Assembly (NCBI GenBank): GCA_014549065.1
Contig: JACDOX010000106.1
Span: forward strand, 1,543,687 to 1,607,686
Length of the DNA: 64,000 nt
Source: Cardinalis cardinalis
Lineage: Eukaryota > Chordata > Aves > Passeriformes > Cardinalidae
Direction of reading: 5' to 3'
This document shows, one piece after another, positions 23,029-36,443 of the stretch. Within the stretch, counting starts at the first letter, position 1, and every line of letters begins with the position of its first letter. The translations under genes were made by a program, and so were the position numbers. Under the pieces are notes generated by a model. The model was not told the origin of the DNA. It ran no database searches and worked only from the letters and a program-made list of their open reading frames with translations.

Positions 23029-23199
23029 CTCTGCTGACCAGTAGCTTTAGGAGAGGTGTATGTAAGGTTATGTGCATTAGCCAAGGATCTGGGGATCCCT
23101 CCTTCCCACCTGGAGAAAGCAGGAGCTAACTGTAGATCTGCACTAAGCAGCACAGCAGATCCCACTTCCTGGGAAAAATTCCTTGAAATATCACTCTCA
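23029..23199 (-). CDS. RAB11FIP4: Candidate RAB11FIP4 cassette exon, 57 codons
   Basis: Inside the intron between the exons at 23,472-23,606 and 22,019-22,054 lies an open stretch flanked by TTTGATTGCAGAG on the acceptor side and AG|GTACTT on the donor side. Taking the second AG as acceptor gives 171 nt with phase 2/2, exactly as its neighbours need. It would insert about 57 residues, beginning SESDISRNFSQEVGSAVL and ending YTSPKATGQQR, between AN and SPNRK. Taking the first AG instead shifts frame and meets a stop. I do not recognise these residues in mammalian FIP4. An open frame of this size can arise by chance, and the acceptor is not ideal, so this is a candidate only. Confidence 0.4.
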
Positions 23200-23471
23200 C
23201 TCTGCAATCAAAGAGCTCATTGGTTAAAATATTTGAGTTTAGCAATGATGTCTGCACCTTAAATCAGAAAAAATATTTAGGAGCTGATGAAGAACAGCAT
23301 TTTGGTTTGGGCTACATATCCAAGTCTAAATTTCTTCCTGTTTTGTAAGAACAACACGTGTAAGAAGGAATGGGATACAGAAGGGAGAGGGCTTGCTCTC
23401 CCTCTCCTCCTGCTATTAGCCAGTCCCATGTCAAGGGGGCATTGCCAAAAGCAGTGCAATGGGCTGCTTAC

Positions 23472-23606
23472 CTGTTTGCTTTCAAGTTTTTCAGCCTGGC
23501 TTCCAAATCGTTGAGGAGATTTATCTTTTTGCAGCACTGTGAGCAGTAAACATCCAGTAACTCGCTGTTATAAACATGTCTCATTTTTCGGGGGGTTTGG
23601 CCAGCA
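23472..23606 (-). CDS. RAB11FIP4: RAB11FIP4 coding exon (CxxC-containing block)
   Basis: The exon is 135 nt, split codons at both ends (2/2), residues 139-183. The acceptor ends CTGCAAACAG and the donor is GTAAGC. It encodes AGQTPRKMRHVYNSELLDVY then CSQCCKKINLLNDLEARLK and NLKAN. The cysteine cluster CSQCC is conserved with human FIP4. Joined to the previous exon it restores the serine codon AG|T. Confidence 0.97.
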
Positions 23607-25109
23607 CTGTTTGCAGGAAAGGAGAGATGTTACTGGCTGTAGTAACCAACCCACAACAGGTTTTCCTTGTGTCTGTGTGTCAGAATCACAGATGAGGGAC
23701 TTGAAGAACCACCTCTAACCACAGCTCATCTATGTCAGAGCTGATGATGGCCAGTGCTACTCTTAGGGCAAGTCCACCTGTCTGGGCTGAGGCCTTCCAG
23801 AGGATGTGGATGTTTCTGGGTGGCAGAGGAAAGAATCAGTTTGGGTGACCAAAAGAACAGCAAAAGGTGCATGTGGTCCACTGTGATGCACATAGCAAAG
23901 GGAGCTACATTCAACCTCAGCAATGTCCCCTCTCATCTTGCCCATCTTCCCACTAGAGCCTGGCATGCAACCTGAAGAGTCTTCTTTCCAAGAGAAAGGC
24001 AGGAATATGAAGAAGAGAGTGGTCTGGTAGGAAGTCACATGAATCCCCTCAGGTGGTAAGATGATAGGAACCCTGGAATGAGGAGGAAGGGAGAAGTGGA
24101 CACAGGTCTATAGAGGAGATAACAGTACCTCTTGGCATGATAAAGAGAAAATAAACTCAAATAAAAGACAGAAATCATGGCATGATGTGCACTGAGCCCC
24201 AGGAATGAGAATGGAAAGTGCTGCATAAACCTGAGGAAAGAGGGGATGAGAGACACGAGCCATCACCATGAAGGGGCAGTGGAGAGGGGTCTAGCTCTGC
24301 ATGCATGGGAGACGTGGCCAGGCTGGANTGCAGAAATGCTGCAAGCACGGGGAGCACAGGGGGGCTGCATGCGGAACAGAAGGATGCAGTGAGCTTGTCC
24401 TGTGTCAGTGATGAAGACAAGACCTCCATGTGCTATTGATCCAAGCAGACTAATCCTAGAGAATCTTCCTGCTCAGCTCTTCCCAACCCTGCTCACCCAT
24501 TCCCTTGCCTGGGGGAAGGACTGTACAGTCTGGACCTGCCTTGGCCACAAGATGTAAGAGCTGCAGAGACCAAGGATACATGCAGGAGGCCAGGGCACTG
24601 CTGTGGATTTGTGGCTCCTAACAGACAGCAGCTCCTTGCTTATGTTTCCCAAGACATTCCAAGCCAATAGGATGCTTGTTTCAAATAACCCCCTGAACAC
24701 ATTGCAGCAGTTCCCCTCACAGATTAGCGCTAAGGACTTGTAGTATCAGAATGCTAAACAGAAACAGCTCTCTTGTAAGTCTTCANTATACCAGGGTGGG
24801 TACATAATGGTTGGTTTCCTTTGCAGCAAATCCCTTCCAATACTAGCCCTGAACTGTGGAATTATTGTCTGCAATAGAAAGAAATCTCTACAAGCAAAAT
24901 AGCCCAGTTATTTCAACAGAATCCAGCAGAGGTTATCAGAAACAACATATTTACTATAGCTCTTATTATTTCATGCAGTCTGTCAATTAGAAGGCAGGAA
25001 ATGAACTCATATTTTGCTTTTAAGGTAAGTCTACCTAATCAGTGTAAACTCTGCTATGGTCAGAGAAGAATAAAAATGAAAAATTGTTTGTTAATGAATA
25101 AGGAGCAAC

Positions 25110-25301
25110 CTGGAAGATACAGATGAGCCAAGGTCAGAGTAGGCGTTCGTTCTGGTCTCATCATCAGGACATGGGCTACTGGGAGTAAAATCCACATCAT
25201 CTCCTTCCCCATAGTCTTCAAACTGTTCTTCATTACTGATCAGGGAGGCGGTGGAATAAGTGGAGAGGTCAGATGCTGCAGAAGGGTTGTGAGGACTTGA
25301 C
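25110..25301 (-). CDS. RAB11FIP4: RAB11FIP4 coding exon (acidic linker)
   Basis: The exon is 192 nt, split codons at both ends (2/2), residues 75-138. The acceptor ends CTTGTTTCAG. It reads SSPHNPSAASDLSTYSTASL then ISNEEQFEDYGEGDDVDFTP and SSPCPDDETRTNAYSDLG. The core is nearly identical to human, while the first ten residues vary. The donor is AG|GTTGCT, which keeps GT but departs from the usual GTRAGT, so this is the weakest splice site of the gene in the window. Confidence 0.97.
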
Positions 25302-28300
25302 CTGAAACAAGAGGTCAAAACATCTCGAAGGCCGACTTTGACAGCACCTCACCTCATATGGAACCTTCCACCTTCACAGGCTGTCCCCTCTTTGAAGCTG
25401 TAACCCACCTTAGTGCTAAAGCCCTGCAGTGCTCAATGTACCTGATGTGCAGCTGACAGAGTGCCTTGAGAGACAAGAGCATGAGAATCTATGAACAAGG
25501 TACCTGTGTGACAAGTTTGGATCAACACAAACCATTTTGCTTTAAAAGAGCACACTTTGATGATCCTCAGCCACCACTTCCATGTGAAGACCACATGGGG
25601 ATTTCTGCTCTGAATGCAGGAACCATGCAGACAGCTCTGAAATGCATGGGATAGTGAGAAGAACATATGTAAGACAGAGGCTGTCACTCTATTCCACAAT
25701 CAGAGAGTTTCCCAGTAATCCAGATACACCCTCTCCCACACCCCAGGAATTCCAGCCAATCTCCTCTGTGTGGTCTGAAAGAAACCTCTGCTCACCACTT
25801 ACCAGAGAGTCACTCAAGTTACTGATGTGACTTATGGAGGCTGGGTTCCTGCCCTTCCTTCCATGAGGACAAATTCTGTCTTGCAGAGGATATATGGACC
25901 ACAAGAAAAGGCTGTCTAACTACCAGAAAAGTACCTAAAATGATGTTAAATGGGTAGGGAGTGGTAGGACCCTGTGACTTCAGAGAAAGAGAAGAGGGCA
26001 CATAGGTAAACAGATCAGCAGAGTCAGGCACCACAGGAAAGCAGCTGGCAGAGCAGTTTTGAGCACATCAAATCTAATAAAACAGAGCAAGATGGCTGCA
26101 GAGGGTGCACAGGGTTCACCTGCCCAGACTCCAGACTGCCCAGTGAAGTGCACCTGCAGAGTGCAGGTGTTTTACACAGGTTTACTCAGCTCCAACCTTG
26201 GTGAGGCAGTCAAACAGACAACCCAGTAACTTCACAAAAAAGTTCTTACAAACAAACTTCCCCCTACAGAAAACACACCTGAAGGACCTGAACTAGATGC
26301 TTCAATTGTGAGGCTCTGGCATTGCCCAACTGCTCCCTCTCCAGTAGAATCCAAGGCCTCTGCAGTACAGACCAAGCACTAATGGAATCTGCTGGCACTT
26401 TATGTAGATCAGGTTAAGATTTTCTCTCCCTCTGCTTCAGTGCACAGTGCTTGTCTCTCCAGCTCCACCAGCTGAGCCATGGGACAGCAACTCCCAGGTG
26501 ACATTGTTCTGCAGCAGCTCAACAATATTTCCCCCTAAACTTCTTCTGAGGCTTCCTTGAGCCTCTCAACCTCTCTACAGGGAGTCCTCTTCCTGTAATA
26601 CTCCACTTGTGAGCTGTAAACAAGAGATGCACCAGTGTTCCTTTGGTGGATGGTGCAAGCATCATTTGCATATCCCTTCCCTCCAAAAGCAATTAGTAGA
26701 AGAGGAAGCCTGCCAACATTTCAGATGTATGCTCTTTTGTTTCCCCCATTTTGATGAGATCCATTTATAACCTGCAACTCATTTATCTAATTCACATTAA
26801 CAGAAATTAGGGCAAGTCAAGCCAGGCACACTATTGAAGGATAAAGATAGGAATACTCATACAAGAAATAGATGAAACTTATCTAACAAGGCTCCTTGGC
26901 TGAGGGATTAGTGAGAAGCTCAACATATCACACTAACATTTACTCATGAAGTGTGCCATGGACATACTGTGCATTGGTGCGTTTTTGGGAGATCCTACAA
27001 TCCTACTGCTGTTTGCATCTCAACTGCAGTTACACCCAGTGAGTTTGGGAAGAAGCTCCTTGTAACAATTCCACCAGGATTAGAGGCCTAGGAATTACAG
27101 AGTCATTTGCAAAGGAGTTGCTAAAAGTGACTGATTTTCCTCATTCTAACACTTTCTGAATGGAACTTTCAAGTGTTTGGTGCTTGATCGTTTGTTTGTG
27201 TTTTTTAGGTTTGTTTTCAAAGGTAATCTGTTCTTCAGAGCAAGATTTCAGAGGGCTGATACACCTGATAACAACCCACCTGCTTCTTCAGCAAGCAGCA
27301 AAGTAAATCTCTCTATTGCCCAAAGTAAATAGCTCTATTGCCTCTTTTAACACAAAAGCATGAAGCTTCTCATGCCTTTCCCCTGCAGATTTTCCAAAGC
27401 TGAGGAGGTCTCAGAGGATAAATCAAGGTCTATCAGAGCACAGGAGCGCTTGGTAGCTCCTGCCTGGCCTAGAAGGAGGGTACAGGAGACACAACACCTT
27501 GCCCACCCCCTTCACAAGAGCCTGACTGGCACAGCTGGGAGGAAAAACATTTCAAATACAGCATTGGAAAAAGTCAGTCACCACAAGGATGGGGCTTTGG
27601 AGAACTGGGAATGGCAAGCAGAGGAGACAAGCTTGATAAAGAGCTGACGGAAACTGTAATTATCTTGATAAAGTCTCTGAGGTTGCTTGGGCAGATGGGA
27701 GAAGGCCAAAACTCAGCTAGCTGAGAAATTCAGGAGGAGGGCAGGAATGAGGCAGCACAGGGAGCATCCGAGGAGGCCCAGGAGAGAGAAGAAAGGCTGC
27801 CTTAGCAACGAACAAAGCTCAAGAGGCACAAATCAAGATGACAGGCCAAAAATAGGGAAGACAAGGCAAAGGCTTACAAAGCAAGCCCAGCTGAGCTCTG
27901 TCTGGTGGTAACTGCATTAATTCAGTTTAAAGCAGGATTAAGCCAAATTAGGTTCTTTTCCCTCACAACCATCTTTAACCAGCACTCCCAGGTACATACC
28001 TGGGAAGAGTCAAGTTAGGGTTACAGAGACACTGGTGTTAACAGCAAACTATGGTTACACACACACATGCCAGGACACCCTGTGTTAAACACAATTTAGT
28101 GTTGCACAATAAAGGTCATGGAAAATTAGGAACACAAAGAATTAACTTGGTACATGAAGTAGCAAAGCATATCAGCAGAGCCCACAACACCAGGTACATA
28201 ACTAGATGGACAAAAGACTGCAGCAGTATTCCCCATACTGAACTGCTTTGCAGGAAGTATTGTTTTAATTCCAGCATACAAAGCTTATGGCAGCAGAGAA

Positions 28301-28572
28301 GAATCTATGTTTTGGGGGATGTTATTGCAGTGATCTGTTCTGGAGAGACCCAATGCTTTCACTTCAACACACAACATGCAAGTCCTGTGAATGCTCACAG
28401 AACATGCCAGAAGGAGCCAGGACCGAGACTATCTAAGCCACTTAGAGGACCTGGACCTCCATCCCCCTTATGCTGTAAATGGATGTTAAGTTTCTAAATC
28501 CATCAGCCATGCTCAGCCTCCCCCAGGAGGGATTAGCCACACAAAGGCTCCTTCCTCCCTGGCACCACTCAC

Positions 28573-28796
28573 TTGTCCCCGGGCAGGAAGAGGCNGCCGA
28601 GCACACTGTCCTTGTCCTCGCTCCGACACACGTCCGAGGCCTCGGAGCTCTGGGCGCTCTCGATGGCGCTGTCCATGTCAGACTCATGGTGAACCTCCTG
28701 CTGGGCCAGAGTCATCCCCTCCTCATCAGGAAACAGCTCCGGCTCGCTGTAGGTGCTTTCGCTGTCCAGGTAGGCGCAGTCCTGGATTTCACCTCC
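28573..28796 (-). CDS. RAB11FIP4: RAB11FIP4 coding exon (acidic N-terminal linker; possible short-isoform start)
   Basis: The exon is 224 nt, phase 0 in and split out (GACAA|GTGAGT), residues 1-74 of the visible frame. It starts GGEIQDCAYLDSESTYSEPE and ends GLFLPGDK-like, with one codon unreadable because of the N at 28,595. The acid-rich sequence corresponds to the linker after the EF-hands in human FIP4. The first in-frame ATG is residue 28 (28,715-28,713, EEG-MTLAQQ), with G at -3 and A at +4, an acceptable context. A transcript beginning at the CpG island near 40 kb would start translation here and give a protein of about 496 residues without EF-hands. Confidence 0.95.
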
Positions 28797-31700
28797 CTGG
28801 CACAAGGAAAATCAGGAGTCAGAGCAGATCAACCCTGAAGGCAGTTCAGCAGACACAGGAGAAGCAACAAGACACTCTCTGGATGCCCTGGTAAGCAAGA
28901 GTGATACTGAGTGAAAGCCATGAAACAAAAAGCTGACCTGCTTTATAGAGCCAGGTCCTGCAAGCCAATAAAGTAGCCTGTACCTTCCAGAGGGGCCCAC
29001 GGACTGCCTCTCACTTCACAGGAGAGAAGGACACAACACCCAGCTATACAATGCAGTCAGTTTTACCCTAATTCACTACATTAAATAATATGTAATAAAA
29101 TGTACTTGAAGTAATAAATATCCTCAAAGTTTTATAACAAAATTAGGCATCTTTTGAGAGATGGTAATATATTAGTCACCATAAGTTATTAGTAATCATA
29201 AGAGTTAGTCCTCTGATTAATATTACAGATTAAACAAAAGCAAATCAGATAAGCCCAACAGTTTACCCTGTCTTTGAGGATGGACAAAAATTTGTAAGAT
29301 GAAAAAATAATTGGCAGGAGTTAAATTGTTTAGGGTAAGTCTTGGTGATAATCAAAGATATATGAGAGCAGGAAAAAAAGGGTAAAATCATCTCATCCTG
29401 CTTCCTGGAGCCACACGTCTTGATTAAGCATCAACTAAAATAAGACATCATTCTCATTACTGCAGCTCCTTGCTCTTGCTGTTTGCCCTCTCCCTCCCCT
29501 TCCTGCCCCACAAATACTAAGAATAGCCAAGACAAGCTGGGTTCTATTTGCTTGTCCCTGAGGCACAAATAAAAATTCTTAATGGAAAAAATAAAGGCTA
29601 AGATTTTACTCTATCCTTTGATAAGCAGCCACACAATGCAGCTTTGACAATTCCCATCCAGCATGACACAAATAACTCAGAGCTGCAGAGCAAGTCCTGA
29701 CTCAGAGCTCTACTCCAAAGCTCATCTGGAAGCTCCACAGGCAGCCTGACCATTGAGCTACTGCTAGCAAGTGAAGCTTTTAGAGCTGAGTTCATTGGCA
29801 GAAGGAATGGAGCATTTCATTCATGGATATACCTCGTGTTTAGGCACAACTGTCCTCCCACCCAGGAATCCCAAGGCACTGGCACTACCACCAGCACTCC
29901 CTGCCTTGCTGGTGAGCACGTTTGACATTGGCCCAGTGACACCATTCAGCTCCAAGTCCACCCCCTCAGCCTCTGGACACTCTTCTGCTGGAGCCAAGGA
30001 GGCTCAAACATGCTTTTGCAGAACCAGTGATGTTCTGTGCTGTTGACACCAATTGTCTTTTCCACTTCAACAGGAAAAGAGTCAGGCAGCAGCTGCAGCT
30101 TTTCAAGATTTGCAGGAACTCCTATTAGAAATGCAGGTCTCACCATCCACCTTTTTCCTGAAATACCAATTTATATAACTCTGAAATCTCCTAGCATATG
30201 GAGGCTGAAGAAATTCCAAACAACTCCACCTGCTCAAATCTCATTAACTAATGAATACCCCAGCAGGGAAAAGGACAGCACTGCCTGCTGTGTTTGAAAC
30301 TCCAGGTACACTCTCAGAGCAGACACCTGGATGCTTTTCTAGCTGAGCTTTCAACAAGCCTTCCAGATTAACAAGCAATGTCAGTGAAACACCTGGCACT
30401 ATTCAAAAAGCCTTTTCCCACTTTTCTGTGTCAGCTTTATTATGCCTGAAACTTTTCTGAGGTATTGCTTCAAGAGGTATCCCAAAGGATTTATCCTTGG
30501 TCTATACCACACAGTACTTTTTGAAGCCACGCTGCCTCGTGCAATCAGATTTACAGCTCTGAGCCCCAGCCCCTCATCCCCAGCCAGCCCGGGTTCTGCA
30601 GGTCAGACACCAGCCCTGGAACCTGCCCTGCCTTAGCCCCGGGTTCTCCAGCACACCTGACCTGCACCCTCCCAAGGCCAGCAGGGACAACGCCACTGCT
30701 GCTCTTTGCAAATTACCTTGGGAGCTACAAAGAGCACAAGCAGTAAGTCCTTTTTAGTAGGTGTTGAAAAAGCAAAGATTGCAAAGAGCAATTACAATGT
30801 TTCAGCAGTACCCAGAAGTGTTTATTTTTCTAACATTTTCCCTTAGTTTCCTCCCCCACGCTGAGCCCCACAGGCACAGACATTATTTTCTTAGCAAGTT
30901 TAATGCAATAAAGCCTGACTGCAATTATGGAATTGCACCAGCTGGTAAAAGTCTGATCCAGGAGGAAAAGAGAGGGCAAGCGGTACAGAGTGGATCCCTG
31001 AAGCTCCCAATAAGCATGCCTTTTTCANAGATCCTGGAGAAGTCTCTGCTTAAGCAAGTTTTTACAGCAGGAAATCTCCCCGGTATTAAACAAATTAACA
31101 CAACAAAGTAAAGGTCAAGAAGATCACGAAAGACTCCCTTTTTGCTCCCTGTAGGTAATACCACACATTTGCTTGTTCTAATAATAGCAGCTGAGGTGCT
31201 CTCTAAGAGTCCATTAGCAATTAAATGTGCAGTGTCATCACTGTGGGCGGAGGGCTCACTTCTCCTCTCTGTCCCATTCTGGCAACCTTCACATGCTTGT
31301 ATGGGAAAGCTGATCTACACCTACAGCACACACTCCACTGTCCCCAGCCTGCTCAGTGCCAGGGATTCTTTTCCAAAGTGTAATTCCTCTATTCCTGCAC
31401 TTTAAAGCCTCCTGGGAAAGGAAAAAAAATTATATATATGTGTATCTATATATATATGAGAAAAAAAAAGGAAGAATAAAGGAAATGAGGCTTTGGAGGA
31501 GGCAATGGTCCATCCTAAGCCTCAACACCTGCTTTACAGCCTCTGAAGTGCCTCACTGCCAGACTTGGAACCCCTTCTGGAAGCAGGTCCTCCCTTCTGC
31601 TGATCCCACCCTCGAGCAGTGGGAGCTCAGGGACTGATGGGGACTGGATAAACGGAGAACAGGGCCCAGCCCAGCTCCTTGGAGGAGCTCCCCCTCAGCT

Positions 31701-34700
31701 GCTCCCCCTCAGAGGGAGAGCAGATGCCACATCCCAGGTTGCCATGGCCCCTCTTCACAAACCTGGCCTGACCCCACTGCCGATGCAAACAAAGTGGATG
31801 TTTAGGAAGCACATCTCAGCTGCTCCCTGAGCACCGGGCAGCCAAATCACACACTGAAGATCTCAGCCCTTCCAAAGCCAGCAGCACCACGAATGACCCT
31901 GCCCCCTGAAAATACAACATTCCAGGCACATGGGGACCCCTCGTGCAGATCCTGTAAAGCACAGAACTCAGGTAACCCCACTCTGGTGTCTCTTCGGCTC
32001 CCTGGGTGAAACCAGCCTCCAGCGCAACTGTCACAGCCACGCATTGAATTAAAACTTTTCCTTCTGTGGCCTAAATAATCAGTAGGAGAACACAGACAAA
32101 GCATCTTTAAAACAACTAATACAGGTTTAAGTAAGCTATTACAAGACAACAGAATCAGGCCGTGTTGCTGGTAAACAATACACAGGCATCCACACCTTAC
32201 TGAGTAAAGCTGTAAGTTATTTGAAGCTGTAATTGTTCAGTGATCATGGTTTCTCACAGAACTATACTTCCAATGATGACATCTAGCACAAGCTGCTTAC
32301 AAACCACACCTAAGGAAATTAAAGTGAAAAAAAAAAGAAAAGGCTGATTGCACACATTAGCCCCTCAAATTATTCCTTCATAGTTTAGATATCTATAGTA
32401 TTTCGTGTACTAAATTAGAGGTTGGCAAGAACAAGTGTTATTCAGGTAGCCTCAAGAGAGCTAACTTGAGACTAAGGAGAGTTTAAGAAGTTTAAAGATG
32501 AATAGACACTTCTAGCCTGAGTCATTTGTTTCCAGTGCACATGTCATTAGCAGAAACCAGCCAAGAGAATGAGGTTCTGACGACTTGAATATGAATCACC
32601 GGGGTTGTCATTCTCCTAGGCAGCTCCCTTCTTTGTTGGCTGAGTCAAAAGAGATAAAGCTGCTGCTTATGATCTTGGAAGATTCTCATAAAAAGAAAAC
32701 CCAACCCTGAACGTTAAAACACCACCAACACAACATAGCTGCGGGTATCTTTAAAGCCCTAAGTGGTTTGCACTTTATCCAATCGGATGCTCAAGATAAC
32801 TCCAAGTGCTTCACAGGCAGCCGGCCAGACGCTTGTATAGCAACTGTTGAATATTCAGCAACAGTTTGCTCTATAGAAGCACCTGCTGCCCACAGATCCA
32901 AGGCCACTTCACAGAAACTAATGAATTCCCTTCCTCGAAAGAGGCTTTGTGTGGCTGCATTGAAGGCAGATGAGTAAGCCCAGCCTGCCTTTGCAACAGC
33001 CACGCCAAACAGAAGCAGGAGCCAGAAGACAGCGATTCCCATGGATTCCTTCAGATCCTTGTGGGGCAGGAAAGCAATGTCAGCATTAGGTGGGTATGGG
33101 AATACAGCTCTGCCTTGCCCTGCAGTGACCTGACTGGGCTTTCCCAGGTTGGAAGCAATCTCCAAAATATGCATATAAAGCAGCTGAAAGCTAGAAACTT
33201 GGCTGACAGACAGGCTACATGACATGCCTACATCAATACATTCATGCTGAAGAGCAAGCCTCGTTAAAATTCACTCCCATCACAGCCAAATCACCAGTAC
33301 CCCTGACATTTAGACAGCCCCACATATGCCAGAGGAGACAGGGAAGAAAGAGGATCCAAGTATCCCACCACTCTGCAATCTGATTAGTAAGAGCTGGACC
33401 CATCACACACGACAGAAACAAGAAATGCCACATGCAGACAAGCCATGGCTCTTCCTTACCAGGATCATGCCTCTGACCCCTCTGACAAGCTGAATCTGCT
33501 GTGGGATACAAGCCTGAGTCCCTGCACCTTGCCAGCAAAAGCACAGGAAGTCACCTCACCACAACTGGAAGAGGTGCCATCTAGAGGTGTGCCAGGCTGG
33601 GTCTCAGATAAAAGTTACTTACTGTTGCACTCCATCATAAGAGAAAATCCAGGCTCTCTCATCTTTATTTAAGCAGCCACTGCATTGGAAGGCAGGTATT
33701 CTCTTAATTACTGACTGACAAAGAAGGGTGTGAAGCATTTCTCCCTAATGTGTTTTAGAAACAGCCACTCCTCTACAAACATTTGCATATTTACACCAAG
33801 TGGGCTACATTTTTTAAAGCACAGGTTCTTCCCAGCGTGTTTCCTTTCCTTTTCAGTTGTCAGGCAGAGGTGCGGAGGTGCTGATCTACCCTTTGATCTG
33901 CCGGGAACAGGAGAGACAAGGAAGAGACAGAAGAGGAAAATGTAGGAGCACTGAGNGAGACCACCCGTGTGCCTCCGTGTCCATGACGTGAGTGAGCTCT
34001 CACCCACAGCAGGCTCCCTCCTGCCCACATCTGGCTCTCGCCCACATCTCTCTCTCTCACCCAGGCTGCTGTGCCTGTGCACAGGGCAGGGCAGGCTGCT
34101 CACAGGTAGGCTGATGGGGGAGGGAGGCAGTCACAGAAACCACTTCCATCTCCTGCTGCAGAACACGGAAACACACTCAGTCTCCTCGCATAACTGGGAA
34201 TATAAAATCTCTCCGAGTTCAAGATCAGCACGCAGAGCACTAATATTCTACTAAGCTGTTCAAATATGAAGTTATTTAGGGCCAAAAGTTAGTTTGGTCA
34301 ACACAACAGCTTCCTGTGATTGTTTAGTTACTCAAATCTAATATTTGAAGCTCTGTTTAAGGCAAAGCTTCACACATTCTTGTGGGTATTGGAAGGAACT
34401 TCTAGGGCCAAGATTATTCCTAAAATCCAGATCTTGGATTGAGTGCTGAAGAGCACTGGAAAGGCAGTGAAGAGTCCCCAGAGAGAGGGCATGCCCGTGC
34501 TGCAGCGCACTGCCAGCCTCCCTCCCCTGCAGAATAAGATCTGTCTCTCCTACAATTGTGCAATTCAAGGACAACAGGTTCTGACTGGAAGACCAAGCTT
34601 CAGCTTCTGGGCTGTTCCTGCTGAACCACCCGAGGAGAGGGCACAGAGGTTCTAAAAGGCAGCTCTGTGCTCTGGCTGGGGAGTTTAAAGTGACATCGTG

Positions 34701-36421
34701 CCTTGTCCAAGGCNGAGGAGAAAGGCCATGTGCAGGCAGGAGCCAGCCAGGGAGCGAAGGAGTCAGCAGTGTTCACACTCTGCTGTCACTTTAATTGGCC
34801 ATAATGGACATGCCAGACTTCATCATATGCAGGGTCCAGATCCAAGCACTCCTTTTCACAGGTCATTGTTTATGCTTTGGAAGTTTTAGCATTAAAAGGC
34901 TTTAGCAGACTGCTAATTTGATNCTCTAAAGAAAGTTAAAAAATAAAAAGCTCTTCCTTTTACTTCGAAGTTGTGTCCCATCACTCCCTGGGCTGCTCCC
35001 CACTAACTGGACGATCATACACTCATCAGCCATCACTGGAGGGTCATCAAAGCAAGGAGAATCCCTTTGCAGACAAAAAAAATCTTAATTTGCAGTGTTA
35101 GGAACAAGACTGCATTACCTTCAGCATGGATGGGGCCAGCACATCAACCAGAGTTCAGATTTAAACCCACCACATCGTTTGGCACTTTGTTCCAGCATTG
35201 CTTAAGGCTTTTACCTCAGCAACTGCAAATCAGTTTCCTTTTTCTTTCACATATCTAGAAAAAGTGGTGTGAAGCGGCAACAAGCTGACACACCACAAAC
35301 ACGACACAGGAAACTTCCAAGTTTCCANTGCCCACTCCAGTAAGAGCAGAAACGAGATCTAACTACTTGAAAAGTCTCTGGTAACGTTTCTAGAGTGAAA
35401 TGCTTGTGACTGTGCAAGCTGCCAGACCTCCTCAGAGAGGTAGCACGGCCCTTCCCCCAGAGTGAACTGCTGGGACAGCCCACAGCAGGCACCCCCTGCC
35501 ACCCCCTCCTCCTGGACAGGGCACCCTGCTCAGCTGGATGTTAAAGTGAGCTGTGGGAAACTCAGCATCACCTTCGTGCTGTGTGTGGGAGTGCTGCAGA
35601 CCTTGGTTTATAAAAGCTGGTATACAACTTAAAAAAAAAGCCCAAACCAACAACTCTGCCTAAAAAGATCTGCAGAGGAGATAATACATGGGACATAATG
35701 AACCCTCTTGAGAAGCCTTTGCCTTGAGATGAGACAATCTTATTCTATTTTTAAAGTCAGAACGGCAGTATCAGAGAGGGAGGACAGAAAATGTCAAACT
35801 CTCAGCAGGGTTTGCTGCCTGGGTCTGTGGCTCAGCCCCTGCTGAACCTGCCAGCAGGGCATGAGGGCAGCTCTGGCACACTGGGGGCAGCAGCATTCAC
35901 CATTCCTTTGGCAGCAACACTTGGTGGCAAAACTGTGCCCTGGGTGCCCTGGCCAGGTGTCACAGCATTGCTCACACAGCAAACACAGAGCTGCAGCTCA
36001 CTGTCAAAGGCACCCCAAAAAGGACCCCCCNGCACAGACCAGTCTTAAGACCCAGGGTCACAGGAATGGTCAGATTACGTTACTTTGAGGCAACGGCACA
36101 AGCGAACACCTAGGCGCGGCAAAGAGCTGGAGGCTGCTTTCAAAAAAACGTCCTTATGCCTAAGGCACAGTTCAGCACTCACTTCTCAGCTCAGACCCCT
36201 AACTAACCAGCTCCAAGTTACAAGATGCTCTTTGCCAGTGGTGGTTGCTGCTCGGGGGACGGCTGAGCTCACACCCAACGTGTTTTCCTTACCCAGCCTC
36301 AAGGTCACCCCGCGGGGCCTCAATAAATAACAAAAGCCTCGCATCACACTTGCCCGCGGGTGATGCAGGCACAGGGGGAAGAGCTCCCTNAGCTGACTTA
36401 GTGCTGCCCAAGCCCCTGGGT

Positions 36422-36443
36422 GAGGAGGAGGAGGAGGAGGAAG
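36422..36443 (+). repeat. (GAG)n triplet microsatellite
   Basis: About seven GAG/GGA units lie in a row in a locally GC-rich stretch. Small triplet repeats like this are often length-polymorphic. No function is implied inside the intron. Confidence 0.8.
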
